A stretch of DNA of 64,000 bases from Flavivirga amylovorans (GTDB taxonomy: Bacteria; Bacteroidota; Bacteroidia; Flavobacteriales; Flavobacteriaceae), in the NCBI RefSeq assembly GCF_030540875.1, contig NZ_JAUOEM010000006.1:186001-250000 (forward strand), in the 5' to 3' direction. Position 1 is the first letter of the stretch, and each line of letters starts with the position of its first letter. The position numbers and the translations under genes were made by a program. The notes beneath the pieces are model-generated. The model had not been told where the DNA came from, did no database searches, and saw nothing but the letters and a program-made list of their open reading frames with translations. Shown here one piece after another: positions 53,038 to 61,818 of the stretch.

Positions 53038-53895
53038 ATGTCTTGGTTTAAAAGAAAAACAAAAGGAATTACAACAACTACAGAAGAGAAAAAAGACACG
53101 CCTAAAGGTCTTTGGTATAAATCTCCCACTGGTAAAGTTGTTGATGCAGAAGAATTAGAAAAAAACTTCTACGTAAGTCCAGAAGACGGCTATCATGTAC
53201 GTATTGGAAGCAAAGAATATTTCGAAATATTATTTGACGATAACAAGTTTAAAGAATTAGATGCTAATTTAGAATCTAAAGATCCACTTAAATTTACTGA
53301 TACAAAAAAATACCCTGAACGCCTAAAAGCTGCTCAGGATAAAACGAATTTAAAAGACGCTGTTCGAACAGCTGTTGGAAAATCTAAAGGAAAAGATTTA
53401 GTAGTTGCTTGTATGGATTTTGCCTTTATCGGTGGATCTATGGGAAGTGTTGTAGGTGAAAAAATTGCACGTGCTGCAGATTATTCATTAAAGAAAAAAA
53501 TTCCTTTAATGGTAATATCTAAATCTGGTGGTGCTAGAATGATGGAAGCTGCATTATCTTTAATGCAATTGGCTAAAACATCTGTAAAATTAGCTCAATT
53601 AGCAGAAGCACAAATTCCATACATTTCTTTATGTACAGACCCAACTACTGGTGGTACAACTGCTTCATTCGCTATGTTGGGAGATATTAACATTAGTGAA
53701 CCCGGTGCTTTAATTGGATTTGCTGGCCCACGGATTGTAAGAGATACTACAGGTAAAGAATTACCAGAAGGTTTTCAGACTTCAGAATTTTTATTAGAAC
53801 ATGGTTTCTTAGATTTTATAACAGTAAGAAAGGAGTTGAAAAACCAGGTAAATAAATACCTTGATTTAATAACGAATCAGCCTTTAAGAGTATAA
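53038..53895 (+). CDS. accD: Acetyl-CoA carboxylase carboxyltransferase subunit beta
   Basis: 285 residues; with AccA it transfers the carboxyl group from biotin to acetyl-CoA, the first step of fatty acid synthesis. The crotonase-like core is intact: [20 protein letters not shown] (about 127-146), [15 protein letters not shown] (about 163-177), [16 protein letters not shown] and [11 protein letters not shown]. The N-terminal zinc ribbon of E. coli AccD is gone: the positions of its four Cys are Ser29, Gly32, Ser47 and Asp50 although the flanking pattern (WYK, VRI) is kept. Start and length are otherwise normal. Confidence 0.95.
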   Translation: MSWFKRKTKGITTTTEEKKDTPKGLWYKSPTGKVVDAEELEKNFYVSPEDGYHVRIGSKEYFEILFDDNKFKELDANLESKDPLKFTDTKKYPERLKAAQDKTNLKDAVRTAVGKSKGKDLVVACMDFAFIGGSMGSVVGEKIARAADYSLKKKIPLMVISKSGGARMMEAALSLMQLAKTSVKLAQLAEAQIPYISLCTDPTTGGTTASFAMLGDINISEPGALIGFAGPRIVRDTTGKELPEGFQTSEFLLEHGFLDFITVRKELKNQVNKYLDLITNQPLRV

Positions 53896-53941
53896 AACAA
53901 AAGAAGGAAAACAAGCTTTCTCCTCTTTCTATAATTATAGA

Positions 53942-53978
53942 AAAGCCTTATCAAATAATTTTGATAAGGCTTTTTTTG
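53942..53978. terminator. Terminator after accD
   Basis: Perfect 9-bp stem gccttatca (53945-53953) / tgataaggc (53962-53970) followed by seven T. Confidence 0.88.
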
Positions 53979-54084
53979 TTTTAAATAATCTGCTAAGTCT
54001 TGTAATAACTAAGATTTCTCTCCTTATCATTAATCACTTTATAGCAATGACACCAAAAAATAACAAACTGGTCATTAAAAACAA

Positions 54085-55008
54085 TTAATACTTCTCTAAC
54101 CAACCAAAGTGCTTATCGATTAACGCTTGTTTGTTTGTATTAATATGCTCTATCAATTTTTTGGAGATATTAGACATATTCTTTGAGCTTAACCAAACCA
54201 AATTCCAAGTAGTAATAATTGGAAGTCCTTTTACTGGAATAATCTGTAATTCGCCAATACTAATAGCATTCTTTATACCGATTAAAGGCATAATAGAGTA
54301 CCCTAAACCAGAAATAACAGCTTGTTTTAATGCTTCATTAGAGGTTAATTCCATTTTTTTATACGTAGATATTTTTCTAGAATCTATAAATTTTTCCATT
54401 GCCAATCGAGTAGCAGACCCTTGTTCTCTATATATAAGTGGTAATTTTTGAAACTCAGTTTTAGATAAATATTTCCCTTTATGCTTATAATCCTTCCCAC
54501 CTACCATAAACAATTCGTTTTTCATAAGCTCAATTCTATTCATTTTAAGTTTTTTAGGGAGCGTTGAAACCATAGCAAAATCTACTTCATTATTCTCCAA
54601 AGCCCTAACAACATTTGCTTTATTAGTAACATCCATAATTAAGTCTACCCCCCTATTTTCATTAATAAAATCTGAGATAAAATATGGCATTACATATTTA
54701 GCGGTAGATACAATAGCTATTTTTAATTTTCCGGCAAGTTCACCTTGAAAGGATAATGCTTTGTAATCTATAGCTTTTACCTCTTCCATTATTTTTTTTG
54801 CAGCACGTCCTACCTCCTCTCCAAACTCAGTTATATATATTCTCCTCCCAACAACCTCAAAAAGAGGAATTTTAAATTGTTCTTGAAACTTTTTTAGCTG
54901 AATTGAGACAGCTGGCTGGGTAAGATAAAGTGCTTCAGAAGCTCTTGTAACACTTTGTAATTCAGATATTTTAAGAAAAACCTCTAACTGGTGCAATGTA
55001 TAATTCAT
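54085..55008 (-). CDS. LysR-family transcriptional regulator (CbbR/CmpR-like position)
   Basis: 307 residues. The winged HTH (about 1-60, TLHQLEVFLKISELQSVTRASEALYLTQPAVSIQLKKF) is typical of LysR proteins; the effector domain runs from about 90 to 300 (KLKIAIVSTAKYVMPYFISDF, SGLGYSIMPLIGIKNAI). It is divergent from a small-protein/sbtA operon. In cyanobacteria LysR proteins (CmpR, NdhR) control inorganic carbon transporter genes including sbtA, so a similar role is likely here by context (inference). Confidence 0.9.
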   Translation of the reverse strand: MNYTLHQLEVFLKISELQSVTRASEALYLTQPAVSIQLKKFQEQFKIPLFEVVGRRIYITEFGEEVGRAAKKIMEEVKAIDYKALSFQGELAGKLKIAIVSTAKYVMPYFISDFINENRGVDLIMDVTNKANVVRALENNEVDFAMVSTLPKKLKMNRIELMKNELFMVGGKDYKHKGKYLSKTEFQKLPLIYREQGSATRLAMEKFIDSRKISTYKKMELTSNEALKQAVISGLGYSIMPLIGIKNAISIGELQIIPVKGLPIITTWNLVWLSSKNMSNISKKLIEHINTNKQALIDKHFGWLEKY

Positions 55009-55092
55009 AAATATAGTTTATATATTGTATAATAAATATAAATAAAAATAAATGAATAAAAAAATTAAACTTTGCATCAAACATAAAAAACA
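55009..55092. promoter_or_regulatory. Divergent promoter region of the LysR gene and sbtA operon
   Basis: 84 very AT-rich bases with overlapping imperfect dyads (for example around tatagtttatatattgtat at 55012-55030). This is where a LysR tetramer would bind. I cannot single out a T-N11-A operator with confidence. Confidence 0.4.
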
Positions 55093-55296
55093 ATGAAAGA
55101 AAAATTATTAAATAGTATTAAAAGATTACATCAAAAATCAGCCGCTCTTAATGACATCATTATTGCATTAATTTATGCAACTATCGTTTCACTGTCAATA
55201 ATAAACAACTATTTATTTCTAGAAGAGATATTGCTGTGCGGTTTAATTATTGGAATGACTCTATTAAGTGCAAAAGACAGATACACTAACAAATAA
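55093..55296 (+). CDS. Small membrane protein in sbtA operon
   Basis: 67 residues. A basic, helical N-terminus (MKEKLLNSIKRLHQKSAALND) is followed by two hydrophobic stretches (about 21-37 and 43-58) and a short charged tail ending RYTNK. No family recognised. First gene after the divergent promoter, 20 bases before the sbtA-like gene, so it is co-transcribed and may assist or regulate the transporter (inference). Confidence 0.65.
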   Translation: MKEKLLNSIKRLHQKSAALNDIIIALIYATIVSLSIINNYLFLEEILLCGLIIGMTLLSAKDRYTNK

Positions 55297-55316
55297 CAGT
55301 TACAATATAATCTTTT

Positions 55317-56285
55317 ATGGATTTACACTTACTAATAGACAACCTTACTAATCCTGCATTACTTTTTTTCTTTCTAGGTATCATTGCGGTCCAATTAAAG
55401 AGTGATCTCAAAATACCAGAAAATTCATCGAAGTTCATATCACTTTATTTATTACTAGCTATAGGCTTTAAAGGAGGGCAGGAATTATCTCATAGCGAGT
55501 TTAACATGGAAATTATTTGGTCCTTATTATTTGGTATTTTTTTAGCAGTTGCTGTCCCTGTCTACACATACTTTATACTAAGAAAAAAGTTCAGCATTGA
55601 AAATGCTGGTGCAATAGCTGCATCATACGGATCAGTTAGCGCAGTAACTTTTGTGACCGCAATATCTTTTTTAGAAATAGAGCAAATCCCCTTTAGTGGT
55701 CACATGGTTGCTGTTATGGCTCTAATGGAAGCCCCTTCTATTATGGTTGGCCTTTTTCTAATTATGATTTTTAAAGGAAGTAAAAGAAAATCCGATGTTC
55801 CTTTAAAAACAACACTACGTCATGCTTTATTTAATGGTAGTGTCTTACTTATAATTGGAAGTTTAATGATTGGTTTTTTAGCTAATGATGCTCAAGCTCA
55901 AGGGATCAAACCATTTACTACAGATATTTTCAAAGGATTTCTGGCTGTTTTTTTACTAGATATGGGAATTACCAGCGGAAAAAAACTTTCAGAGTTCATT
56001 AAAAAAGGCAAATTTGCTCTACTATTCGCCATCATTATACCAATTATAAATGGTTTACTAGTTGCTGTTATGAGTGGTGCATTTATTTCTGATATAGGTA
56101 ACAGATTATTATTTGCAATTCTTGCGGCTAGCGCTTCATATATTGCAGTACCAGCTGCAATGAAAATAGCAGCACCTAAAGCAAGTCCCAGCCTATATAT
56201 ACCGATGGCACTAGCCATCACATTCCCTTTTAATATAACCTTGGGAATGCCTTTATACTTATACACTATTCAAAGTTTTAATTAA
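55317..56285 (+). CDS. SbtA-like sodium-dependent bicarbonate transporter
   Basis: 322 residues with about ten membrane helices. It follows the SbtA family pattern: NPALLFFFLGIIAVQLKSDLKIP near the start, SLYLLLAIGFKGGQEL (about 42-57), AIAASYGSVSAVTFVTAISFLE (about 99-120), MALMEAPSIMVGLFL (about 140-154), LLDMGITSGKKL, and AILAASASYIAVPAAMKIA (about 263-281). SbtA imports HCO3- with Na+. The gene is somewhat shorter than cyanobacterial SbtA. In a heterotroph it could supply anaplerotic carboxylation; the sodium gradient would come from NQR. Confidence 0.87.
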   Translation: MDLHLLIDNLTNPALLFFFLGIIAVQLKSDLKIPENSSKFISLYLLLAIGFKGGQELSHSEFNMEIIWSLLFGIFLAVAVPVYTYFILRKKFSIENAGAIAASYGSVSAVTFVTAISFLEIEQIPFSGHMVAVMALMEAPSIMVGLFLIMIFKGSKRKSDVPLKTTLRHALFNGSVLLIIGSLMIGFLANDAQAQGIKPFTTDIFKGFLAVFLLDMGITSGKKLSEFIKKGKFALLFAIIIPIINGLLVAVMSGAFISDIGNRLLFAILAASASYIAVPAAMKIAAPKASPSLYIPMALAITFPFNITLGMPLYLYTIQSFN

Positions 56286-56307
56286 AAATAAATTTAAAAA
56301 TCACATT

Positions 56308-56619
56308 ATGGAAACAAGCCTAAAAACATCAATTGATTCAAAACTAGAACAAAAAATTAAACTTATTGATGGCAACTTTACCCCATCAGAAGCAGCAGAT
56401 ATAATAAATAACATTCTAGATGTGAAAATAAACTTTCACAAAATACAAAGGCTATCTCGTACTGAAGGAGACATAAATGATGCATGCGAATATGATAGCG
56501 GTAGAATCGTTGAACTTATTGATTCAAAACATGATGCAAAATCATTTTTAACCGATGCCAGATTACATGGTAAAAAATTAAAAATAAAAAGTACCGTAAC
56601 AATAACAGTAGAAGATTGA
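56308..56619 (+). CDS. Small soluble protein downstream of sbtA, not P-II-like
   Basis: 103 residues, no signal or membrane segment. It occupies the position of cyanobacterial sbtB but shows no P-II features (no T-loop, no ferredoxin-like pattern). Instead it has helical segments FTPSEAADIINNILDVKINFHKIQRL and AKSFLTDARLHGKKLKIKSTVTITV, with an acidic middle (EGDINDACEYDSGR). I do not recognise a family. Spacing of 22 bases puts it in the sbtA operon, so a regulatory or accessory role for the transporter is a reasonable guess only. Confidence 0.7.
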   Translation: METSLKTSIDSKLEQKIKLIDGNFTPSEAADIINNILDVKINFHKIQRLSRTEGDINDACEYDSGRIVELIDSKHDAKSFLTDARLHGKKLKIKSTVTITVED

Positions 56620-56654
56620 TTAGTAGCAGTTAGTTTTTTTGAGTTTAGTTAGTC

Positions 56655-56694
56655 TGAAAAGCCCATCAAGTTACTTTTTGATGGGCTTTTTAAT
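56655..56694 (+). terminator. Terminator of the sbtA operon
   Basis: Perfect 13-bp stem aaaagcccatcaa (56657-56669) / ttgatgggctttt (56678-56690), then T. Confidence 0.88.
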
Positions 56695-56789
56695 TATTCT
56701 TGCTTTCCCGTTACCCTAGCTTAGTCGAATCATATAAACCTGTTAAAAACATAATAGTGACTTAATCCTTTTCTTTATAATAGATTATC

Positions 56790-56818
56790 TTGCAAATCAT
56801 TAAAAATTACTATATTTG
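56790..56818 (+). promoter_or_regulatory. Predicted rpsO promoter
   Basis: TTG at 56790-56792 and TATATTTG at 56811-56818 with an 18-base gap: a good match to the Bacteroidetes -33/-7 pattern. Confidence 0.6.
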
Positions 56819-56823
56819 CCGCT

Positions 56824-56840
56824 CGAAAGAGAAACTTTCG
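56824..56840 (+). promoter_or_regulatory. Hairpin in the rpsO leader
   Basis: cgaaag (56824-56829) pairs with ctttcg (56835-56840) around agaaa at the very start of the predicted mRNA, 33 bases before the ATG. Leaders of rpsO carry S15 autoregulatory structures in several phyla; this small stem is only a candidate for one. Confidence 0.35.
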
Positions 56841-56872
56841 TTTACATAACAATTATTTACAATAATATTAGC

Positions 56873-57142
56873 ATGTATTTAGATCAAAAAGAAAAAGAAG
56901 CCATCTTTAAAAAACACGGTAAAGATGCAAAAAACACAGGTTCTGCAGAAGGGCAAATTGCATTATTCACTTACAGAATCAATCACTTAACAGAACATTT
57001 AAAAAATAATCGTAAAGATTTTAACACAGAGCGTTCATTAGTGAAATTAGTAGGAAAGCGTCGTGCTTTACTAGATTACTTAACTAAGAAAGATATCTTA
57101 AGATATCGTGCCATAGTAAAAGAATTAGGATTAAGAAAATAA
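56873..57142 (+). CDS. rpsO: 30S ribosomal protein S15
   Basis: 89 residues from the ATG at 56873 (MYLDQKEKEAIFKKHGKDAKNTGSAEGQIALFTYRI), the usual S15 start; an in-frame extension to 56816 lies inside the promoter and leader. It binds 16S rRNA helices 20-22 early in 30S assembly. Conserved GSAEGQIALFTYRINHLTEHLK and RRALLDYLTKKD are present, length typical. pnp follows after a terminator and 190 bases, the same rpsO-pnp order as in many bacteria. Confidence 0.97.
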   Translation: MYLDQKEKEAIFKKHGKDAKNTGSAEGQIALFTYRINHLTEHLKNNRKDFNTERSLVKLVGKRRALLDYLTKKDILRYRAIVKELGLRK

Positions 57143-57145
57143 TTA

Positions 57146-57175
57146 AAAGAGAGGCTTTTCAGCCTCTTTTTTGTT
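57146..57175 (+). terminator. Terminator of rpsO
   Basis: Stem gaggct (57151-57156) / agcctc (57161-57166), loop tttc, extended by A-T pairs, then a T-run. Confidence 0.8.
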
Positions 57176-57367
57176 TTTACGCTATTATACTTATGGACTA
57201 AAAAGTCAAGTAATACGTAAATAATATAACTCTAGCGTGAGAGTATAAATCATGTATTTTATGATTAAGCAGATCCTGAAACAATTTCGGGATATATAGT
57301 TTTTCATTGGTCAAACACAACACTACAACAACACAACGACCATTGTTTAATTAGAATTAAAAAATTT

Positions 57368-59626
57368 ATGATTCCAAAAGTTTTTAGAGAGGTCATAGAC
57401 CTAGGTGACGGTAGAGAAATTTCTATCGAAACTGGAAAATTAGCAAAACAAGCGCATGGTAGCGTTGTAGTGCAATCAGGAAATTGTATGCTTTTGTGTA
57501 CAGTTGTTTCCAATTACAAACAAGCAGACGTTGATTTCTTACCATTAACGGTTGATTATAGAGAAAAATTTGCTGCGGCCGGACGTTATCCAGGAGGTTT
57601 CTTTAAAAGAGAAGCAAGACCTAGTGATGGCGAAGTTTTAACAATGCGTCTTGTAGACCGTGTTTTACGTCCGTTGTTCCCTAAAGATTATCACAGTGAG
57701 ACACAAGTGATGATTCAGTTAATGTCTCATGATGATGATGTTATGCCAGATGCTATGGCTGGATTAGCGGCTTCTGCTGCGATTCAATTATCAGATTTTC
57801 CTTTTGAATGTGCCATTTCTGAAGCTAGAGTTGGTCGTGTAAACGGTGAATTTGTTATCAACCCAACTAGAACTCAGTTAGAAGAATCTGACATCGATAT
57901 GATGATTGGCGCTTCTGCAGACTCAGTAATGATGGTTGAAGGAGAAATGGATGAGATTTCTGAAGAAGAAATGACTGAAGCTATCAAGTTTGCGCATGAA
58001 GCAATAAAAGTACAATGTGCTGCTCAAGTTGCATTAGCTGAAGCATTCGGAAAAAAAGAAGTTCGTGAATACGAACCAGAAAGAGAAGATGAAGATTTAG
58101 CAAAGAAAATTCATGATATGGCATACGATAAAGTGTATGCTGTTGCAAAAGCAGGTTCTGCTAAACATGAAAGAGGAGCTTCATTTGCTGAGATTAAAGA
58201 AGAAATAAAAGCAACCTTCTCTGAAGAAGAACTAGAAGATGTTGGTGGTTTAATTTCTAAATATTATAGCAAAGCTGAAAAAGCAGCAGTTAGAGATTTA
58301 ACTTTAAACGAAGGTTTACGTTTAGATGGTCGTAAGACTGATGAAATCAGACCTATTTGGTGTGAGATAGATTATTTACCATCTACACATGGTTCTGCAA
58401 TCTTTACTCGTGGAGAAACTCAAGCATTAGCGACAGTTACTTTAGGAACATCTAGAGAAGCTAACCAAATAGACATGCCTTCTTTTGAAGGTGAAGAACG
58501 TTTCTATTTACACTATAACTTCCCTCCTTTTTCAACGGGTGAAGCTAGACCAATTCGTGGCACGTCTCGTCGTGAAGTAGGACACGGTAACTTAGCACAA
58601 CGTGCTTTAAAAGGAATGGTTCCAGAAGACTGTCCTTATACCGTTCGTGTTGTAAGTGAGGTATTAGAAAGTAACGGTTCGTCTTCTATGGCAACAGTAT
58701 GTTCTGGTACAATGGCTCTTATGGATGCTGGTGTACAACTTAAAAAACCTGTTTCTGGTATTGCTATGGGATTAATCTCTGATGCAGATTCTGGAAAGTA
58801 CGCTGTATTATCTGATATTTTAGGTGATGAAGATCACTTAGGTGATATGGATTTTAAAGTTACTGGTACAGCAGATGGAATAACAGCTTGCCAAATGGAT
58901 ATTAAAGTGAAAGGATTATCGTATGAAATCCTTGTGAATGCTTTAAAACAAGCTCGTGAAGGTCGTTTACATATTTTAGGTAAATTGACTGATACGATCT
59001 CTGCTCCTGCTCAAGATGTGAAACCACACTCTCCAAAAATGATTACCAGAAGAATTCCTAACGAATTTATTGGTGCTTTAATTGGCCCTGGTGGAAAAGT
59101 CATTCAAGAATTACAAAAAGAAACTGGAACAACAATCGTTATTAATGAAGACCCTGTTACTGAAGAAGGTATTGTTGAAGTTTTAGGTGTTGGTAACGAA
59201 GGTATTGATGCTGTTTTAGCAAAAATAGATTCTTTATTATTTAAACCAGAAGTGGGTAGCGTTTACGAAGTGAAAGTTATTAAAATGCTTGATTTTGGTG
59301 CTGTTGTAGAATATATGGATGCGCCTGGTAATGAAGTATTATTGCACGTAAGTGAATTAGCTTGGGAACGTACAGAAAATGTATCTGACGTTGTAAACAT
59401 GGGAGACGTTTTTGATGTGAAGTATTTTGGAGTTGATTCCAGAACACGTAAAGAAAAAGTATCTCGTAAAGCTATTTTACCAAAGCCAGAAGGTTATGTA
59501 GCAAGACCACCAAGAGAAAGTAATGGTCGTGATAACAGAGGACGTGATAATAGAGGTAGAGACAATCGTGGACGTGATAACCGTCGCGATGACAGAAAAC
59601 CTAGAGAAGATAAGAAAGAAGATTAA
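57368..59626 (+). CDS. pnp: Polyribonucleotide nucleotidyltransferase (PNPase)
   Basis: 752 residues; 3'-to-5' phosphorolytic exoribonuclease forming a trimeric ring. Two RNase PH domains (about 10-145 and 310-540, with [21 protein letters not shown] and [12 protein letters not shown]), a helical linker between them, a KH domain (about 556-615, [23 protein letters not shown]) and an S1 domain (about 625-695, [21 protein letters not shown]). The last 45 residues are a low-complexity tail with four NRGRD units followed by [14 protein letters not shown], encoded by a short DNA repeat at about 59524-59580; such basic tails bind RNA. Confidence 0.96.
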   Translation: MIPKVFREVIDLGDGREISIETGKLAKQAHGSVVVQSGNCMLLCTVVSNYKQADVDFLPLTVDYREKFAAAGRYPGGFFKREARPSDGEVLTMRLVDRVLRPLFPKDYHSETQVMIQLMSHDDDVMPDAMAGLAASAAIQLSDFPFECAISEARVGRVNGEFVINPTRTQLEESDIDMMIGASADSVMMVEGEMDEISEEEMTEAIKFAHEAIKVQCAAQVALAEAFGKKEVREYEPEREDEDLAKKIHDMAYDKVYAVAKAGSAKHERGASFAEIKEEIKATFSEEELEDVGGLISKYYSKAEKAAVRDLTLNEGLRLDGRKTDEIRPIWCEIDYLPSTHGSAIFTRGETQALATVTLGTSREANQIDMPSFEGEERFYLHYNFPPFSTGEARPIRGTSRREVGHGNLAQRALKGMVPEDCPYTVRVVSEVLESNGSSSMATVCSGTMALMDAGVQLKKPVSGIAMGLISDADSGKYAVLSDILGDEDHLGDMDFKVTGTADGITACQMDIKVKGLSYEILVNALKQAREGRLHILGKLTDTISAPAQDVKPHSPKMITRRIPNEFIGALIGPGGKVIQELQKETGTTIVINEDPVTEEGIVEVLGVGNEGIDAVLAKIDSLLFKPEVGSVYEVKVIKMLDFGAVVEYMDAPGNEVLLHVSELAWERTENVSDVVNMGDVFDVKYFGVDSRTRKEKVSRKAILPKPEGYVARPPRESNGRDNRGRDNRGRDNRGRDNRRDDRKPREDKKED

Positions 59627-59645
59627 TATCTTTTAAATCTATAAG

Positions 59646-59686
59646 TTCAAACCCTCTCAAATTTAGTTTTGGGAGGGTTTTTTATG
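59646..59686 (+). terminator. Terminator of pnp
   Basis: 13-bp stem aaaccctctcaaa (59649-59661) / tttgggagggttt (59668-59680) with one G-U pair, then T. Confidence 0.88.
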
Positions 59687-60052
59687 TTTCTAAACAGCCT
59701 TTTCAAAATTCATAGGCTATTAAGATGGTATAATTAGCGTTGCCGTTAAATCTAATTTTGATGTAGACACGATAAAGCTAAGCTTCTTTACCAAAGACTA
59801 GAAAATCCAGATTAATTTTTCAAATTATTTTAGAATTCTTACCTCAATTTGTCGTAACAGATTTAAGTTTTTTTATATCATTCTACAGCTATTTAAAAGC
59901 AGTTCTTTTTGAACTTATCTTGACTAAAATTTTAACAACCTACTCCATTTTAGACACTAATCACAATTACTTTCTTAAATAAATATTAAAAAAAGTCTGA
60001 AACGATTTTTACTACGTAAAAGGTTTAAAGCTTATAATCAAAATAAAAACTT
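59687..60052. other. Intergenic region with a lone half-end of the 160-bp element family
   Basis: About 366 bases without an ORF I can support. At 59911-59925 gaacttatcttgact matches 14 of 15 bases of the 160-bp element end, but no partner end lies 160 bases on, where the glycosyltransferase gene already runs. It may be a decayed end or chance. No other structure seen. Confidence 0.4.
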
Positions 60053-61489
60053 ATGAAAATCAAAAAGATAGTTTCTAAACTATTAAAGCCATTAAAAAAT
60101 CACATTTTTCATGCGCCTCAATCTACCATTATTAGTAAATATCTATCGTCGCTAAAAAAATCAGACATTTGGGGTCTTTTGGTTTTAACATGTACTTTTT
60201 TACTTATGATTGATGCTGTTTATTTAGGCTTTGTTTTAAAGGAAGATTACATACAATTTAATATAGAACGCATGAGTTCTACATTAGGATTTTCATTTAT
60301 GATAGCCTCTATCTCCTTCTTAGTATTTAAAGGCAGTTTTTTTATTTATAACTTATATCATTATTTTAAATACAAACATATTGCATCTGTATCTAATGAC
60401 GAATTACCAACCTGTACAGTCATCGTTCCTGCATATAATGAAGGCAAGCAAGTTTGGGACACTTTAATGAGTTTAATAAATAGTGATTACCCTAAAGAGA
60501 AGTTGCAATTACTAGCTATTGACGATGGAAGCGTAGATGATACTTGGGAATGGATGCTAGATGCTAAAAAACAATTAGGAGACCGTTTGGAAATTTACCA
60601 ACAACCTAAAAACAAAGGGAAACGTCATGCTTTATATAGAGGTTTTAATCAAGGAAATGGAGACATTTTTGTTACTGTAGATAGCGATTCTATTGTAAAG
60701 TCAGACACACTAAGAAATTTAGTGAGTCCATTCGTTACAAATAAAAAGTGTGGAGCGGTAGCAGGAAACATTCGTGTGCTAAATAAAGAAACATCTTTAT
60801 TACCTAAAATGTTAGATGTAAGCTTTGTTTTGAGTTTCGAATTTGTACGTTCAGCAGAAAGTAATTTAAATTCTGTTTTATGTACTCCCGGAGCCTTAGC
60901 TGCATACAGAAGTGAAGCTGTTTTTGCCTGTCTTCCAGAATGGATCAATCAAACTTTTATGGGACAACTTTCAGATATTGGAGAAGATAGAGCCATGACA
61001 AACATGATTTTGAAACAGGGCTATAGCGTCTTATTCCAACGAAATGCTTACGCATATACCAACGTACCAGAAAAATATAGTGGTTTGTATAAAATGTTTA
61101 TCAGATGGGGAAGAAGTAATGTTCGTGAAAATATTGAAATGTCAAAATACGTATTTAAAAATTTTAGAAAAGGACCAAAAACAGCTCCACGGCTTCTTTT
61201 TTTAAGTCAATCATTAAAAATAATAATGGCATATCCTTTCTTATTGTTTATGCTATTTTTTGTGACTACCCATCCCATTTTATTTTTGAGTTCTACATTT
61301 TTAAGTATACTAATATTATCAACGTTTTCTGTAATATTCTATGCAAACAGGTATAAAACCAAAGAATCTTTTTGGGCCTACACTTACAGTATTTTATACA
61401 CATTTGGTTTGTTTTGGATTACACCTTATGCCATAGTAACAGCCAATAAAAGAGGCTGGTTAACGCGTAGTTTACCTGAAAAGAAATAA
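60053..61489 (+). CDS. Processive family 2 glycosyltransferase (hyaluronan-synthase-like)
   Basis: 478 residues. Two N-terminal membrane helices (about 40-62 and 78-102), a GT-A domain, and two to three C-terminal helices (about 378-470), the layout of HAS/NodC/chitin- and cellulose-synthase-like enzymes that polymerise and export glycans. Catalytic residues: Asp157-Asp158 (IDDGS), Asp210-Ser-Asp212 (VDSDS), GEDR (310-313, with Asp312 the likely base). The product-binding motif reads MFIRWGRS (348-355), with RW kept but the Gln of QxxRW replaced by Met. No other polysaccharide genes adjoin it. The product is unknown. Confidence 0.88.
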   Translation: MKIKKIVSKLLKPLKNHIFHAPQSTIISKYLSSLKKSDIWGLLVLTCTFLLMIDAVYLGFVLKEDYIQFNIERMSSTLGFSFMIASISFLVFKGSFFIYNLYHYFKYKHIASVSNDELPTCTVIVPAYNEGKQVWDTLMSLINSDYPKEKLQLLAIDDGSVDDTWEWMLDAKKQLGDRLEIYQQPKNKGKRHALYRGFNQGNGDIFVTVDSDSIVKSDTLRNLVSPFVTNKKCGAVAGNIRVLNKETSLLPKMLDVSFVLSFEFVRSAESNLNSVLCTPGALAAYRSEAVFACLPEWINQTFMGQLSDIGEDRAMTNMILKQGYSVLFQRNAYAYTNVPEKYSGLYKMFIRWGRSNVRENIEMSKYVFKNFRKGPKTAPRLLFLSQSLKIIMAYPFLLFMLFFVTTHPILFLSSTFLSILILSTFSVIFYANRYKTKESFWAYTYSILYTFGLFWITPYAIVTANKRGWLTRSLPEKK

Positions 61490-61642
61490 TTTAAAGGCTA
61501 TAAACTTTCAAACAATCAACTCGAGTTTCCAATAATTTAGATTATATGCTTGATTTGGAAAGCCATCACAAACAGTATTAATTTCAACGTTAGTTTGACA
61601 TATTAAAACCTAATTTACAGTAATTTCAATGTAGAAATGGTA

Positions 61643-61780
61643 TTACAGTTCATAATCTGTATAACCTCTATCTCCATACAAAGCACTTTCAGCTGGTAAA
61701 TCATGAGTACATGCGCTGAAAATATCATCTACTATACAATAGCCCCTATAACTTTGTACTGGAGCATTTTTGAGTTGGTG
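61643..61780 (-). pseudogene. Decayed IS982-like transposase fragment
   Basis: On the minus strand one frame reads ...YRGYCIVDDIF and HDLPAESALYGDRGYTDYEL before a stop at 61643-61645. The HDLPxxSxLYGDxxYTDY segment resembles the second catalytic Asp region of IS982-family DDE transposases, and RGY resembles a segment usually about 40 residues earlier, so an internal deletion is likely. There is no start and no other conserved region. The assignment is from pattern memory and is not certain. Confidence 0.45.
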
Positions 61781-61797
61781 CTTTGTTTTGCAACTCT

Positions 61798-61816
61798 AAA
61801 AAGTCTAAATGAGTTC
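61798..61816. repeat. Single terminal repeat of the 160-bp element family
   Basis: On the minus strand 61816-61798 reads gaactcatttagacttttt, identical to the left end of the element at 51360 over 19 bases. It begins two bases beyond the stop codon of the neighbouring minus-strand gene and leads into the transposase remnant. Confidence 0.65.
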
Positions 61817-61818
61817 TA

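Larger units (their letters stand above)
61490..61818. other. Intergenic region with an insertion-sequence remnant
   Basis: 329 bases between convergent genes. The right part holds a transposase fragment (61643-61780) and a terminal-repeat-like end at 61798-61816. The left 150 bases show nothing I can name. Confidence 0.5.

Noticed and set aside
56308-56619. SbtB (P-II-like) assignment for the gene after the sbtA-like gene
   Set aside because: Position fits, but the sequence lacks the T-loop and ferredoxin-like pattern of P-II proteins, so the function is left open.
56816-56872. N-terminal extension of S15
   Set aside because: The extra 19 residues match nothing in S15 and overlap the predicted promoter and leader; the standard start is at 56873.
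59524-59600. Short direct repeats at the end of pnp as a possible CRISPR array
   Set aside because: Units are about 15 bases without spacers and are in frame, encoding the NRGRD tail of PNPase.
59911-59925. A fourth copy of the 160-bp element
   Set aside because: Only about 15 bases of one end match (14 of 15), with no partner end at the expected distance; it may be chance.
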